Source: Adineta steineri (Eukaryota; Rotifera; Eurotatoria; Adinetida; Adinetidae). Taken from it: a DNA stretch of 64,000 nt. The stretch is from assembly GCA_905250115.1 (NCBI GenBank), contig CAJNOI010000075.1, forward strand, positions 62,001 to 126,000, given 5' to 3'. A program made the translations under genes and the position numbers. Positions 48,689 through 60,188 of this stretch are shown in pieces. The notes beneath the pieces are model-generated. The model saw nothing but the letters and a program-made list of their open reading frames with translations. It ran no database searches and was not told the DNA's origin. The stretch's first letter is position 1; each line of letters begins with the position of its first letter.

Positions 48689-48769
48689 AACAACTTGTAT
48701 TTCTTAGACTTAATTTGATTAATAAACTAATACTTTTTTTGATCATCTTTGTCATTTTTTCTCTATAAC

Positions 48770-49970
48770 AATAATGATAACATTGTCACCATATTCTTTT
48801 TTATGTATATTCGACTAACAGATTCAATTGCATCATCACTTTTTATTAAGAAATATAAATGAATAAGAAAACAATAGTTATATTATGATTAGTAGTAACT
48901 AATCGAACAAATATCAAGATAATTATTTCATAATGAACATCAATAATGCAAAATCTATATATGAAAAAAAATATTATGAAAACAATAATAAATAAACTTC
49001 TACCTTTATAATCGATATTTCCATCTATAAACACATAATCAAGAAAATAGTTAAAGAAATTCTCTAAGAAAAAAAAGAAATTATCTTACCTTTGTCCATA
49101 TCCACAAATTGTAAGAGTTCTGCCATTTTCTTTTCATTTAATTGTGGTGCAAAACAATTTCTAAAGATATAATCAAATTATTTATACATATATATTCAGA
49201 TAGAATAGAGACTAACTTAATAGTTTGTTTTGGAATGAAACCAGAATTATTTGCATCAAGTGACTTGGCTCTTGCTAAATTAATGAGATAATTTGCAAAG
49301 GTTTGATTATTCTGAATAAAAGGTTGAATTCGTTGACGTCGACAAAACCAACTTGAACCACCTAGATAGTCATAAATAGAAAAAACCAAATCTTTTTCTG
49401 TTTGTTGATGTATTTGAAACTAACCATTAACATCAATAAGTTGTGCAACTTCACTTTCAATTAAAGTGATTGCAAGTTCATTTTCTTTATAATCATCCTC
49501 ATCATCATCATCAAGAGAATAGATTATAGTTGTCATAAGTGAAACTAGAAGAAGAAAAATAAGAAAAAACGAATGAAATAAATATTAGACAAACCTAATA
49601 CTTGATTGAGAATGGTCCGATCACCATTTTGATCAAATATATTGACTGCTTCACATAATTGTGACCATTGTTCATCAGTTAATATGTTATTATTCTTGTT
49701 CATATTGATGTTAAGATATTACTTGTTAGATAAATGTATCCCTCGAAGTAGTAATGATACTTTCGTTGTTTTATTTATTATATGAGTAGTTTGAAAGTCG
49801 AAATTTGATAAAAGATAAGTAGATAATGTATATTGTATTAGAATGATATATATATAAATGTATGATATGGTTTTATTTGACATTTATTATTATTATGATC
49901 AAATGAAGATTTGGGTTTTTTGTTGTATATTAATCTAAGTGAAATAACATGAATAGAAGAATGAATAAAA
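48770..49970 (-). repeat. inverted duplication, right copy (about 1.2 kb)
   Basis: Matches 15400-16590 in opposite orientation, about 32 kb away. It begins about 80 bp after the end of the GH84 remnant frame. Exon positions and intron phases are the same in both copies. Confidence 0.85.
48923..49703 (-). CDS. small EF-hand (calmodulin/centrin-like) protein, copy 2
   Basis: The inverted partner of 15658-16429. The start is ATG 49703-49701, the equivalent of the second ATG of copy 1; the first is ATC here. Exon 1 is 49595-49703 and the other five exons match copy 1, giving 165 aa. It has one extra Asn near the start (NKNNNILTDEQW). The working EF-hand loop is DMDKDGNIDYKD, closer to the family ideal than copy 1 (which has NS in place of KD). 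Other changes include WFCRR for WSCRR and FAPQLNEKK for FAGQLNEKK. All splice sites and the frame are intact, so both copies may be expressed. Confidence 0.8.
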
Positions 49971-51826
49971 AAGAGATTGGCGAAAAATAAAAGCAATGAA
50001 ATACGAAATATTGATAATTGTCGAAATTCTTTTTGTTTCATGTAAGTTAGTGTAGAACCGTAGGTTCAATATTTATTGTAGAACAGCAAGAACAAGAACA
50101 AGAACGATAGAGAGAACAAGATGTAGAGAGATAGAGCACGGATGAATACGACATCTTGAGGGTGTGGGTGTCTTGTATTCCTTCAGTAATATTCCCACAC
50201 CTTCGATGCCATCTAATTATAATGAATGATACAAACGATGTTACGGATAAATTAATTGATTCAGGTATATACAATCGAAATTCTCAAAATGTTTTTTTCG
50301 AAAAAAAGAACATTAAGATTATCGGATGAAGTGAGAAACTTAAATACAGATAATCGTTAAGAAATCAATATTATGATATGTATATACATATATAAATCAA
50401 AAGCAAAAGAAATAGATTTAATTTTTATTTATTCGTATTGTTTTATACGTTGAATAAAAAAACATTTAAAAGTTATTCTGTTGTTGTGTTGAATACCTAA
50501 TTGATATATGTTTAAAATTTTGTTAATTTGTAGAAGAAGATTACAATTGAATAAAAGAATTTATAATTTATACATTATTCTTTCAGTTAATCTGAATATT
50601 TGATCAATATTTTTTGCGATGTTTACACATAGATCAGTATCATATTATACGTTTTCGTGACTACGAATATAAAATTTACGACATCAGGTTTTTGTCAGGG
50701 GAAAATTTCTTGATTGATCTTTTTTCCGTTAAATAATACTTAGGTCCGATAAAAAGTTCTTTTTAACTGTGCATATCGATGGTTTGTATGAATATATACT
50801 ATAAGTTTCTCCAAAATTGTGAAGCTCTCTTTGTTGATCATTTTGTTGAAAAGAAAGTTCAAACTCATTTAATCATTACATTCTGAATTATCGATCAAAT
50901 TTATAATTATTTTTTTATAAATGTTCGAAAAAAGGAGCTCTTTAAAATCTGGAAGACAAAAGTATTTTCGTCAATTGGATATGCATAAAAATATTGAGAT
51001 CTGAATTGAGAGTGAATAAAATCGCCGATTTTTGAGCGATTTTCTGCTACATATACTTTTATTATTACTGTTTGTAAGTATAAATTGTGTGTATTAGAAG
51101 CACATGTGATATTATAAAAACAATAGAACAAAAGACATACAAAGTATGAAGAAAAAGTATGAGAGAACGAAAAAACCAAAACAATGTAAAGAATAAGCAA
51201 TGAATATGACACGCGTTCGATTCATTTGATTGTGTATAGATTATTCGAGCGTAAACCACATTACCAATCGATAAAATCATATTTTGTTTTTATAACAACA
51301 TTTTAAAAACAATTTTTCTAATAGCATTTCAAGTCTGACATAGATTTAAAGAATCACTCGCTGCATTTTACTAAATAAAAAAGTCTCAATTAATTACAGT
51401 ATTTTATTTAAAATAGTCTTTTAATAGCAATGTTCAAAAAATCTATTTACTGTATCGAAATCAGTAGTTTTGAGTGCATTTTCAGATAATGAAGATCATT
51501 TAACATTTTTTGTAAGGATATAAAAATTAAAATAGTATATCTATAAATTTGTACAACATAGGAATATTAAGATATAGCGATTTGTTTGATCATAGAGCTT
51601 CCCAACTAATGACATCATCTTCCCATATGAATTCTTTCGAATATATAATAATACTTATCAAAAAAATAACAAATTGACACAGTCATATGTTCAAGTTATG
51701 AAGTTTATTATATGAAAAAATGGACAAAAGTTTTTTGTTAATCAGCCCCGAGTTGTTTGATTTGTCGAGGTTGATTCCTTCTTCCATAGTCACTAAAAAA
51801 ATAAAAGTGTATTATAATTGATTAAT
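49704..51826. other. 2.1-kb intergenic stretch
   Basis: The first 270 bp are the copied upstream region of the EF-hand gene. A hairpin-family repeat lies at 50151-50212. The remainder is AT-rich without recognised features. Confidence 0.5.
50151..50212. repeat. GGGTGTGG hairpin-family repeat, copy D
   Basis: CATCTTGAGGGTGTGGG on the left pairs with CCCACACCTTCGATG on the right, with a loop of about 30 bp. Confidence 0.65.
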
Positions 51827-52339
51827 TTATCTTATGCATGTAACATACGTCGTTGGAACATAAACATAAAGACCACAAGTATAACCAGAACAACAATTAG
51901 AACCATCACCATTAAGAGCACAACTATTACCAGGATTATCACAATCACCATCTTTACCAGCAGAACAGCATTTTAATGAGCATTCAAAATCTGCACTAAG
52001 ACTAGGAGCCAGAACACCACTAACACCAAGATCAAGACCAAGATTGTTAATAGTATTGAGAAGTTGAGTAAGTAGCAGAGCAAGAGTATCACCAAGACTA
52101 GCAATATCACTTTGAGCAAGAGTTTGAGCAAAAATTCGAACAAGTCTTGGAAGTAGATCAAGACCAAGGCTTTGAATACTATCATGCCCAAGAGTCTGAC
52201 GAGTATTTTGAGGAGCACTTTGAGAGGCATCAAGAAGTTGACTAAGAGTATTACTAAGATTTGTCTGACGCTTAACTAAGCGATATCCTATTGTTTCGGT
52301 GAATGAATTTTGTGAGTAAAATGGCACACAACACGACAA
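51827..52339 (-). CDS. Cys-rich, probably secreted small protein
   Basis: The open frame gives about 165 residues ending at 51827. The first two thirds are a Leu/Thr/Gln-rich helical region (LGLDLLPRLVRIFAQTLA). The last 60 residues are Cys-rich: C-x3-CC-x7-C-x6-C-x8-CC-x4-C and a final Cys, a spacing like disulphide-knot domains. No ATG opens this frame. An ATG at about 52355 begins a signal-peptide-like stretch (MNKTIIVVLCAILL) in another frame just upstream, so the start of the gene is not settled. I do not recognise the family and assign no function. Confidence 0.5.
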   Translation of the reverse strand: MSCCVPFYSQNSFTETIGYRLVKRQTNLSNTLSQLLDASQSAPQNTRQTLGHDSIQSLGLDLLPRLVRIFAQTLAQSDIASLGDTLALLLTQLLNTINNLGLDLGVSGVLAPSLSADFECSLKCCSAGKDGDCDNPGNSCALNGDGSNCCSGYTCGLYVYVPTTYVTCIR

Positions 52340-53225
52340 TGATAGTTTTGTTCATGGCAATATACTTTGAATTGCAGCTGAGTTTTGTTTATAAGTGAAT
52401 TGAAATAGTAGAATTGTGCAGTTTTCCTTCGGCTATATATACTTCAACCGACAAGCAAGAAAGTATTTAAGTAAAAATAGTTTATTTTAGATGCGTAGAC
52501 AATACGGCGTAGACTGGTTTGTTTTTGACAGTAAGAAAACCACATCTAGATTGATATTTAGAAAGAGAGAGGTAGTTATCTATTGTTCTCATATATGCGC
52601 ATGCGCTTAAAATGTTCCGTAAGTATATTTTTTCATTCGCACAGGACAAAAAGCAATCACCTTTTGTTTACATGGATATATTCGTTAAGCGAAAGATACA
52701 TTTATCCTTTGTTTTCATCAACGTGTCCAAATAATGTGATCATAGGGGAGTAAAATCATATATTTCTCTTCAATATTTTTGAGTAGAAAAGTGACATATT
52801 TTGCTTAGTCATTGTATGCTTAATTTGTAGTCATTAATATCTTTAAATATTTATATTTATTAAGTAGCATTACAATAAAAAAAGAATCTAATCAATTTTT
52901 GATATAAGAACATCTCAATGATAATCTAATTTTGATCAACACTATAAAATTATAAATAATGTTGTTAATATATGAATCGTAAATACATGAAAAAGTTGTT
53001 GAACGTTGAGATGCTGTACCCACTTGTTCATAGAATAGTATTGTTTGACTAACTAGAAAGATTCTTGATCTCATACTTTAAGCATATACATTAGTTAAAT
53101 TGAATTGTTCATAAATATATCATATGGTAATAATGATGTTTTTGATCAGTCTACAGTTGACATAATAAAAGAGAATCAATATACCTACAATTGAAATTGA
53201 CTTTCAAACAAACGACAATAATCAT
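52340..53225. other. intergenic stretch
   Basis: AT-rich. A 60-codon minus-strand open frame at 52892-53074 has no recognisable features. Confidence 0.45.
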
Positions 53226-53433
53226 TTAGATATAGTCTGCTGAAGTAATATAACATTTATCACCTTCAGTATTACATATTTCGCCAGCAGCATTACTAAG
53301 TCCTACTATACCACAAGCTATACGACATATTTGAGCTAATCGTTCAGTTACAGATGATGTAATCTGTTGACGAGAAAAAAAACCTGCTACTTATTACCTC
53401 TGGCAAATATTCTAGATAAAGTTTTTCGTTCAT
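53226..53433 (-). CDS. tiny two-exon ORF, unrecognised
   Basis: ATG 53433-53431 opens 12 codons, then GTAATA...CAACAG (34 nt) could be removed in phase 0, and 53226-53363 continues for 45 codons to TAA. The product of 57 aa has four cysteines (QICRIACGIVGL, EICNTEGDKCYI). The intron would be shorter than any other here, so the exon may belong to a longer gene or be a remnant. Confidence 0.3.
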
Positions 53434-53494
53434 TTTTATTTGATTAAAATAAGTATCAAGTTTTATGAAAGTAATAAGGAACGCAGTATGCTTA

Positions 53495-53556
53495 CATGAG
53501 GTGGGTGAGAGTATCTCTTATTTATCTCAACCAAACCCACACCCATACCCTCAAGC
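53495..53556. repeat. GGGTGTGG hairpin-family repeat, copy E
   Basis: CATGAGGTGGGTGAGAG on the left faces AACCCACACCCATACCCTCA on the right, with loose pairing. It sits just downstream of the FkbM gene stop. Confidence 0.5.
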
Positions 53557-53570
53557 TGGTTTAGTTTAGT

Positions 53571-54563
53571 TCAGTTTTTTGTAAACCATAACTCCATCTC
53601 TCCGCTGCCATCACATAATCTTCGTAGATCTTGTTCAGATTTATAAACTGTTACTGTTTCCCAAGTATTTTGTTCATATAAACTAGCTAACTGATCGTTG
53701 ACCATACGAATATTATATCCACGAGAGACGAAAAAATTAAGATATTCATATGGATCAGACTTCTTATCTCGCATCATTCGAGGACTAAATTCTGATATAA
53801 TATTATGAACATGATAGTTATCGAATAAATGATTACCACTTTGTACTGCATATAATTCAGATCCTTCCACATCGATCTTCATGACATCGATATTCTGACT
53901 AACTAGTGTATCGAGCCGTGTACTATTAATAATTTGTCTGATTGAATAACCATTAGGTATTAGTGTATTGATATTCTTTTCGGATGATATTCCACAAATC
54001 GTATGGCCATCTCCAATATTACCATTGTCACTATAGAGTATACATTGTTGTGGTATAACACCAAGACCATTCGGATGCACAATAACATTATGTGATGTTT
54101 GAGATGCTTGTAGCGAAGCTTGCATTAGCTTCACATTATTAAGCATTGGCTCTATTGCAATTACTTTGTGACCGAGTACTGACATAACCAGAGTGAACCA
54201 ACCAATATTGGCGCCAATATCTAAGAAAACAGCGGGTTTCGATGAAGAATTTGCCAATAGTAATGAAATTAACTTGGTCTGATGTGACATCCATGATCGA
54301 GATCTAGCGATTGAATTGGAGACAATATCATTAGACAGTAAATGCATATAAAAAGGACGAGAATTCAGAAATGTCAACTTGACAGCATTACTATTATTCA
54401 AGTAAGGATAAACTGGCGTAATGATCTGAGCGGGCGTTGTTAGCAGAATCATAGGTACTTGTGTTGTTCTCTGCATGAAGGTAAGTCCAATAACTATTAA
54501 AATAATTAATAAAACTATGAACGATATTAATCGACGAATTTGACGGGAGAAGAGCTGTTTCAT
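53571..54563 (-). CDS. membrane-anchored FkbM-family methyltransferase
   Basis: A single exon of 330 aa. Residues 11-30 form a membrane helix after a short basic N-terminus, so a type II Golgi/ER protein is likely. The SAM-binding motif I is FLDIGANIGWFTL (about 113-125), IAIEPM follows (about 136-141), and DVMKIDVEGSE (about 226-236) is the FkbM hallmark. The family O-methylates hydroxyls of sugars and polyketides. FkbM genes are mostly bacterial, and the absence of introns supports horizontal gain, though the added membrane anchor suggests adaptation to a eukaryotic secretory pathway. Substrate unknown. Confidence 0.87.
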   Translation of the reverse strand: MKQLFSRQIRRLISFIVLLIILIVIGLTFMQRTTQVPMILLTTPAQIITPVYPYLNNSNAVKLTFLNSRPFYMHLLSNDIVSNSIARSRSWMSHQTKLISLLLANSSSKPAVFLDIGANIGWFTLVMSVLGHKVIAIEPMLNNVKLMQASLQASQTSHNVIVHPNGLGVIPQQCILYSDNGNIGDGHTICGISSEKNINTLIPNGYSIRQIINSTRLDTLVSQNIDVMKIDVEGSELYAVQSGNHLFDNYHVHNIISEFSPRMMRDKKSDPYEYLNFFVSRGYNIRMVNDQLASLYEQNTWETVTVYKSEQDLRRLCDGSGEMELWFTKN

Positions 54564-55357
54564 TATTGATCTACGTGTTTTAAATAATGTGAAAAATACA
54601 TTTGCATTTGTTGATCAACCGAGAACGACAATACGCTCGACTTTGAGTCATTATATAACAGAACAAAGTTATTTAAGTCAAACGTACAAGTAGTCAGATT
54701 TTAACGAAAAAAAGTAAAAAAGTTCTTATCTATGTGATAAAAAATGCCAGTTAACCAACAAGAACAACTGATAATTCTCTCACGGTTAAAGAAAAATATA
54801 CGTGCTCCCGAGAGAGAGCATGTGTCTTTTATTTTCAATGACTAAAACAATATTTGACAATGAGAAACGTGATACTAACAATGTTGATATATGCTTTACT
54901 ATTATTTACATCGACATCTACCTTGTATATCGATGTTGTCTATTTGCATTTCCTTTATGAATACCGACCCATCCATTCTGAAAATTTGTTCAATGAATGA
55001 ATTGTATCCAGTTTCATTTGATATATAAACATACACAATCATCTTTTGTTCACACGCTCAAGATGGTAACGATGAAATCAAGATAATTAAATAAATTGAA
55101 AGAATAAAACAGACCCATCAATTTTTATTTATATTAGTTTAAAAACAAAAAAAAATTTGAATAGTTAAATTTTGCAGAAGTTTCATTAAACTGATAACAT
55201 TTTTTTTTCGCAAATAATTACTAGAAGAAACTGACAAAAAAAATTCATATGAAAAAAAATTTAATTCTGTTTATAACCTTATTGTCATGTAAGTTTTTTT
55301 TTCTTGTTAAATTTACTTAATAAAATATGATACAAAAAAGTTTTAAGCATTATATGT
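54564..55357. other. intergenic stretch
   Basis: About 800 bp of AT-rich sequence between two minus-strand genes. Nothing is recognised. Confidence 0.5.
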
Positions 55358-58300
55358 TCACAAATTAAATTCTTCAAGTTCATCGATAACTGTTCTATTT
55401 GGTATTGATCGTACTGCATTTGTAACTACTTTTGGTCTTTGTAATTTGTCATTTTGTGAAGAAACTGAAGTGGAATTATTTGCTGTAGATGATGGACCAA
55501 ATAATGAATCAAATGAATCATTTTTAGTTGGTCGAGTTGATTGACTTGATGATTTTGTTGAAAATATATCTTCAGGTTCTTTAGTACGAGATGCTGTAGG
55601 TTTATTTGAATTACCATTAAAAAGAGATTCAAATGGATCCGCAGATGGTTTGGTTGTTGTTGGTGTTGTTGTTGGATATGCTACAAAAGATTTCATTTCA
55701 TATAAGTAAAGAATAATTTGATGATAAAAATATTTACTTGTTGTTGAACGTGCTGGCTGAGAAGTAGTAGCAGCAGCTTGTTTTCGTTCTTGTTGTTCAT
55801 CAGCAACTAATTTAGCAAGTAGATCTTCTTTGGCTGAGTTGTCTTGTTTATTTGATCCAAACATATCCGTCCATTTTTCATCTAGTTCACGTGTTGCACG
55901 AGGTTTTGGTGCTACTAATGGTTCAGCTATTTTAAGATTTGATGATGCTGTTGTATTTCCACTAGTTCTTGATGATTTATATTTTGAATCGTTTGCAGGT
56001 TGAATAGGTGGAATAGGTACAGGTGGACGTTTTGGATTATCTGTACTAGATAGATGTTGTTCGCCTCGTTGAATAGTTGTTGGTGGTGGTAATTTTTTCG
56101 ATCCTGTTGCAAAGAAAGTGTCATCATCGATATCACTCTTGTCTTCCTCTACACTCTTTGGTGTTGATAATCGACGTGCGACAGGTTTTCCTTTCGGTGG
56201 TAAATGACCTAAAGAAGAAAACAGTTCAAATTAATCATTAAATACTCTTTGACTTATAAGAGTTTGTAAACATAAGAATAGTTGCTATGTAAAAATAACA
56301 AACAAATAAAATATTTATATTCTTTACTTTTTCTTTCCTATTTTTATAAATTAATTTCTTCCTATTTCATCTGCTGAAAAAAATAATTACTTTAAAAAAA
56401 AGAAGATGTTGTTATACGTTTGGTAACTACAACAACAAAATTTTTTACATAATGAATCAATTCATGATTGAAATTTTTAAAGTGTGAAGCATTAGAATTT
56501 TGTCTTGAATTACAAGAAGGAAATTGAATAGAACTCAATATTTCTTCTTATTTTTTGAGAATCAATCTTACCATTTTGTATTGTTGATGGTTTTTCAATA
56601 TTAGATGAATTTTTCGTAGTTGACGTATTTTGTTGTGGTTCTTTTTTCGGAATAGTTTTATTCTTTTCATGTTTTGGTGAACTATTATTTGAAGAAGATG
56701 GTTGTTGTTGTTGTTGTTTTGGTTTTGATTTCTGTTCTTGATCATTTGAAGAAGATGGTTGTTGACGTGGTTTTGGTTTTTGTTCTGGTTCTTGTCGTTT
56801 ATCATTTGAAGATGATCGTTGTTGACGTGGTTTTGATTTTTGTTCTGGTTCCTGTCTCTTTTTACCAAGATCAACTGTTCCCTCTCGTATACGTGGTGGT
56901 GTATTATGAAGTGATTGTAATGAACGTGCTTTTGACAAGCTCGATGGTGAATCTGATCGATTTGTACCACCAGGACGTTGAGCATACATGTGCATTGAAT
57001 CCATTTGTCGTGTTTTATCTTCAAATTTAACTACTAAATCCTTATATTTTGTAGAACGAGCATCTAATTCTCGTTTTAATTCACGTTGTTTTATTAATTC
57101 TTGATTAATTTCATAGCGATGATTTTTTTCTAAATTGTCAATATATTTTTGCTATAGTAAGAAAAACAAAATATGTGTATTAGTAATTATATATTAAATT
57201 AAAGAAAATGAAATTTACTTGTTGAGCTAATTTTGCTTGAAATTCTTCTAATTTCTTATCTGTTTCATTTAATTTTTCTTTTAATTCATAACGTTCTTCA
57301 AGATTTTTTTCTCGTACGACCTTTTCATATTGATTAAGACGTTTTGATTGATCTTGCAATTTTTCATCCCGAGCTTCAATTTGTTTTTCAAGTCTTGCTT
57401 TTGTTTCACGTTCAGTAGCTAAATTTTTTTTGATATGATCTACTTCTTTTGTATAATTTTGTATAATACTATGAACGTCATAATTTTTTTCTTCATGAGT
57501 TCTAAGAGCTTTTTCTTCACGTCTTTGAATTGTACGTAATGTAGCATTTTCCATACGTTGTGCTTCTAATTCACGACGTAATTCTGCAAGACGCGATTCA
57601 AGACTTTTTAATTTATAATCATGTGCTGATAAAACACGTTGTTCTACTTCAGTTTTAGGTGATGCTGAAACATTTTCTACACGAGAACGAGGTATAGTAA
57701 GTGTTCGACGAGGTTGTTGTGGTCGAATAACTGGTAATAATGGTTGTTTACGTTGATTATTATTATTATTATTATTAGTTTTAGGTTTCTTCTCTGGTTT
57801 AACTATATATGATTTTTTCAACTCAGATTCACTACCACGACGAGGTCCATCAAATGTACGCTGTTTCGGTGGTGGTAATGAACTGTGTTGTTGTCTTCCA
57901 TCTGTACTTTCTTGATCATCATAATCATGATCTTCATCAAAATCTATAAAAAGAAAAATTTTAAAATCCAGAAAAAGAAGTTTGATTTTGTTTAACCTGA
58001 TTCATAAACTTTTGATTTGCTTGATTCAGGTCTTTTTGTCATAATTGGTGATGCTGCTCTATGCCCGTTTGTTTTTACTAATGTTTTTATTGTATCTACT
58101 TTCGCTTATGAGAAGAAAAAGAATATTTAAATAATAAAAAGCTTTTTACTAATTTGAATAAGAATACATACGTTTTATTTCTGGTGTTGAAAGTCTTCGA
58201 TCCTCAGGTGTTGTTGGACGTTTGACAACTGGTTGAGTTTTACTAGTAGCTGCAGTTGGTGGTGTAGCATCTTGTTTAGATTTAATTGGAGGTTTCTTTT

Positions 58301-58370
58301 GTTCATCATTTGTTTTTTGTACACCAAAAAAATCATCAAAACTATCAACTGATTCTTTACGTTCGGGCAT
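55358..58370 (-). CDS. LCA5: lebercilin-like ciliary coiled-coil protein
   Basis: Read from ATG 58370-58368 to TGA 55360-55358 in eight or so exons. After a low-complexity N-terminus comes the lebercilin domain: RVLSAHDYKLKSLESRLAEL, RREEKALRTHEEKN, RETKARLEKQIEARDEKL and EKVVREKNLEERYELKEKL, all with the spacing of human LCA5. Lebercilin binds intraflagellar-transport proteins at the ciliary base. The C-terminal half is disordered: K/Q/P/S-rich repeats (about 56560-56870), and then short acidic-aromatic motifs. These, DPFESLFN and DSFDSLFG near the end, also occur as DSFDDFFG near the start. The final residues are VIDELEEFNL. The intron at about 56210-56510 is longer than usual. Confidence 0.82.
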
Positions 58371-58935
58371 TATGTTTTACAACGATAAGATTATTTCTTC
58401 TTTTCTTTATATTATTGTTTTTGTCGTCGCCTAGTAGCCAGTATGACGAGTGAGAGAAGAAAAAAGAATTATCTATCTAAGAAAAAAAATGCTAGACACT
58501 GTTACCATATATATATATATTAGAAAAATTCATGTTAAATATGGAGAAGGAAAACGAGCTCTTACTGCCATCAACACTACGACAATGCCCATAAAGGTGA
58601 GCAGAATGGAGTAAAGAAACCAAGGCAACGTTCTCGTTGATGTGCGCATGTATGCGTGTTCATTTCTACTTGCATAAACCATTTGAATGAAGCAGAAGAA
58701 GAAAAAAAACAGCATGATTGTTATCATACCGAAGAAAGGTGAAAAAAGGAAGAAAAAGAAAAAGTCTTTTCATTCGAATTTAATATTGATGTCATCTTTG
58801 CACACAAGTAAATTGATTCTTTTTCATTTCAAAATACAAAACAAAAGAATGATTCATTATTTATGCATGTATAATGAAAGAGGCGCGATATTCATTTTAT
58901 TTATTTATTTTTTTACAGAAACAAAAAAATGAAAA
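58371..58935. other. spacer, lebercilin / neuropeptide genes
   Basis: Upstream region of the lebercilin-like gene. A minus-strand frame (58530-58727) with a signal-like start and one membrane helix ends near a good donor (GGCA|GTAAGA), so a small first exon cannot be excluded. Confidence 0.35.
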
Positions 58936-59383
58936 TCATCGTTTGCGACCAAAACGTAAGAAGCCGGTGTCTCGACGAGATAAATGATCGAGTTTGTTGC
59001 ATAGAATATGCGATGATTTTCCATGACATGGAATAATATAATAATTATCTAATGGATTTTCTTCCGTAGTTTTGAAATTATCCAAATACTCTTCATCATT
59101 TACTTTTCCATTATAATTAGAAAATAATGCTTCATTATTTGAATCAATACGATAAGCTAAAAGGAAAAAAGAAAAATGTCAATACTTATCTTATTAGAAT
59201 GATTTATTCTGATAAGTATTAATTAAGTTGTTCTATACTTGAATATTTAAGTCAATCATTATATTTATCGATTATAATCTATATTCAATTTTCTTTTATT
59301 TGTAAAGGAAAAAACGACTTACCAGAATGAATTATAAAAAGATTTAATACTACCAAAAGAATCAAAAAAGTATTTGAAGACAT
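58936..59383 (-). CDS. FLRFamide neuropeptide precursor, myosuppressin-like
   Basis: Exon 1 (59323-59383) and exon 2 (58936-59156) join across a 166-nt intron in phase 1 to give exactly 93 aa plus TGA. Residues 1-20 are a signal peptide (MSSNTFLILLVVLNLFIIHS). An acidic spacer follows with one Cys pair (PCHGKSSHILC). The precursor ends LSRRDTGFLRFGRKR: a dibasic site, the peptide DTGFLRF, Gly as amide donor, and RKR. The predicted product is DTGFLRFamide, or a longer form if cut elsewhere. A single FLRFamide at the very C-terminus after a short Cys-pair spacer is the plan of arthropod myosuppressin precursors, unlike the many-copy FMRFamide precursors. Myosuppressins act on G-protein-coupled receptors and slow visceral muscle; the role here is inferred. 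Confidence 0.85.
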
Positions 59384-60188
59384 TTTGTTTGTTAAAAGAA
59401 TTGCCTAGAATATAAAAACAATAAATTATCTATGCGATTAAATAATGACATAAACGATCATATTGAGAAAAAAACAAATGCATAAATATTCGCAAACTGT
59501 GTCATGGATATAACTATATTGATCAATTTAATTTTTGTTAGACTCTTTATAAAATATATGATGATTAATTAGTTGATATGAAACGATCACATGAGAATAA
59601 TATAGTATAGATTTGTATCACACATCTATCTATACTTGGAAATTTTTTCAATAGACAGACTAAAAATATGATTGAGATAGAAACGTACAGTAGATTAAAA
59701 TATATGAACATATGGTGTGTACTAATAATACTAAATCCTTCTGTCTACTAACAAGTGAATAATTTACAAATATTTGAAATGACAAAGAATTTTTTTAATA
59801 AGTAAATAGAGACAGTCGGATATGATTTAGGTTAACAGTATGATAAAAAATTTTTTTTACCCTTTCGTTCTTTGTTGAATGCCGCAAATGAATCAATATT
59901 CACATTTTTTCGCCTCCTGTTAAATCGATTACTAACTTATTAAGTCAATAGTTCACTTGAATTAATAGATCATTTTCCGTATTCAATTACTAGTAAGTAT
60001 CTGATTTATTTTTCATTAACAATTTGTACAAGCAAAAAAAATGACAGTAACAAGAAAAGAGCTTTCATATTTCACACATCTTATTAAAAGAAAGACCAAC
60101 GGCATTAACACGTTGAAAAAAAAATATAACAAACAAGGCAAAAATACACTTATATCTGATCAGTAGAGTAACATAGAAAAAAAACAAT
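59384..60188. other. intergenic stretch upstream of the neuropeptide gene
   Basis: About 800 bp, AT-rich, should hold the neuropeptide promoter. No exon or motif is recognised. Confidence 0.45.

Noticed and set aside
51973-52233. Leu/Val-rich minus-strand frame
   Set aside because: Shifted frame over the Cys-rich protein gene.
58530-58727. Minus-strand frame with a signal-like start and a membrane helix
   Set aside because: Possible first exon with a good donor, but no second exon is visible before the lebercilin start and the Phe run comes from a poly-T tract; left as a note.
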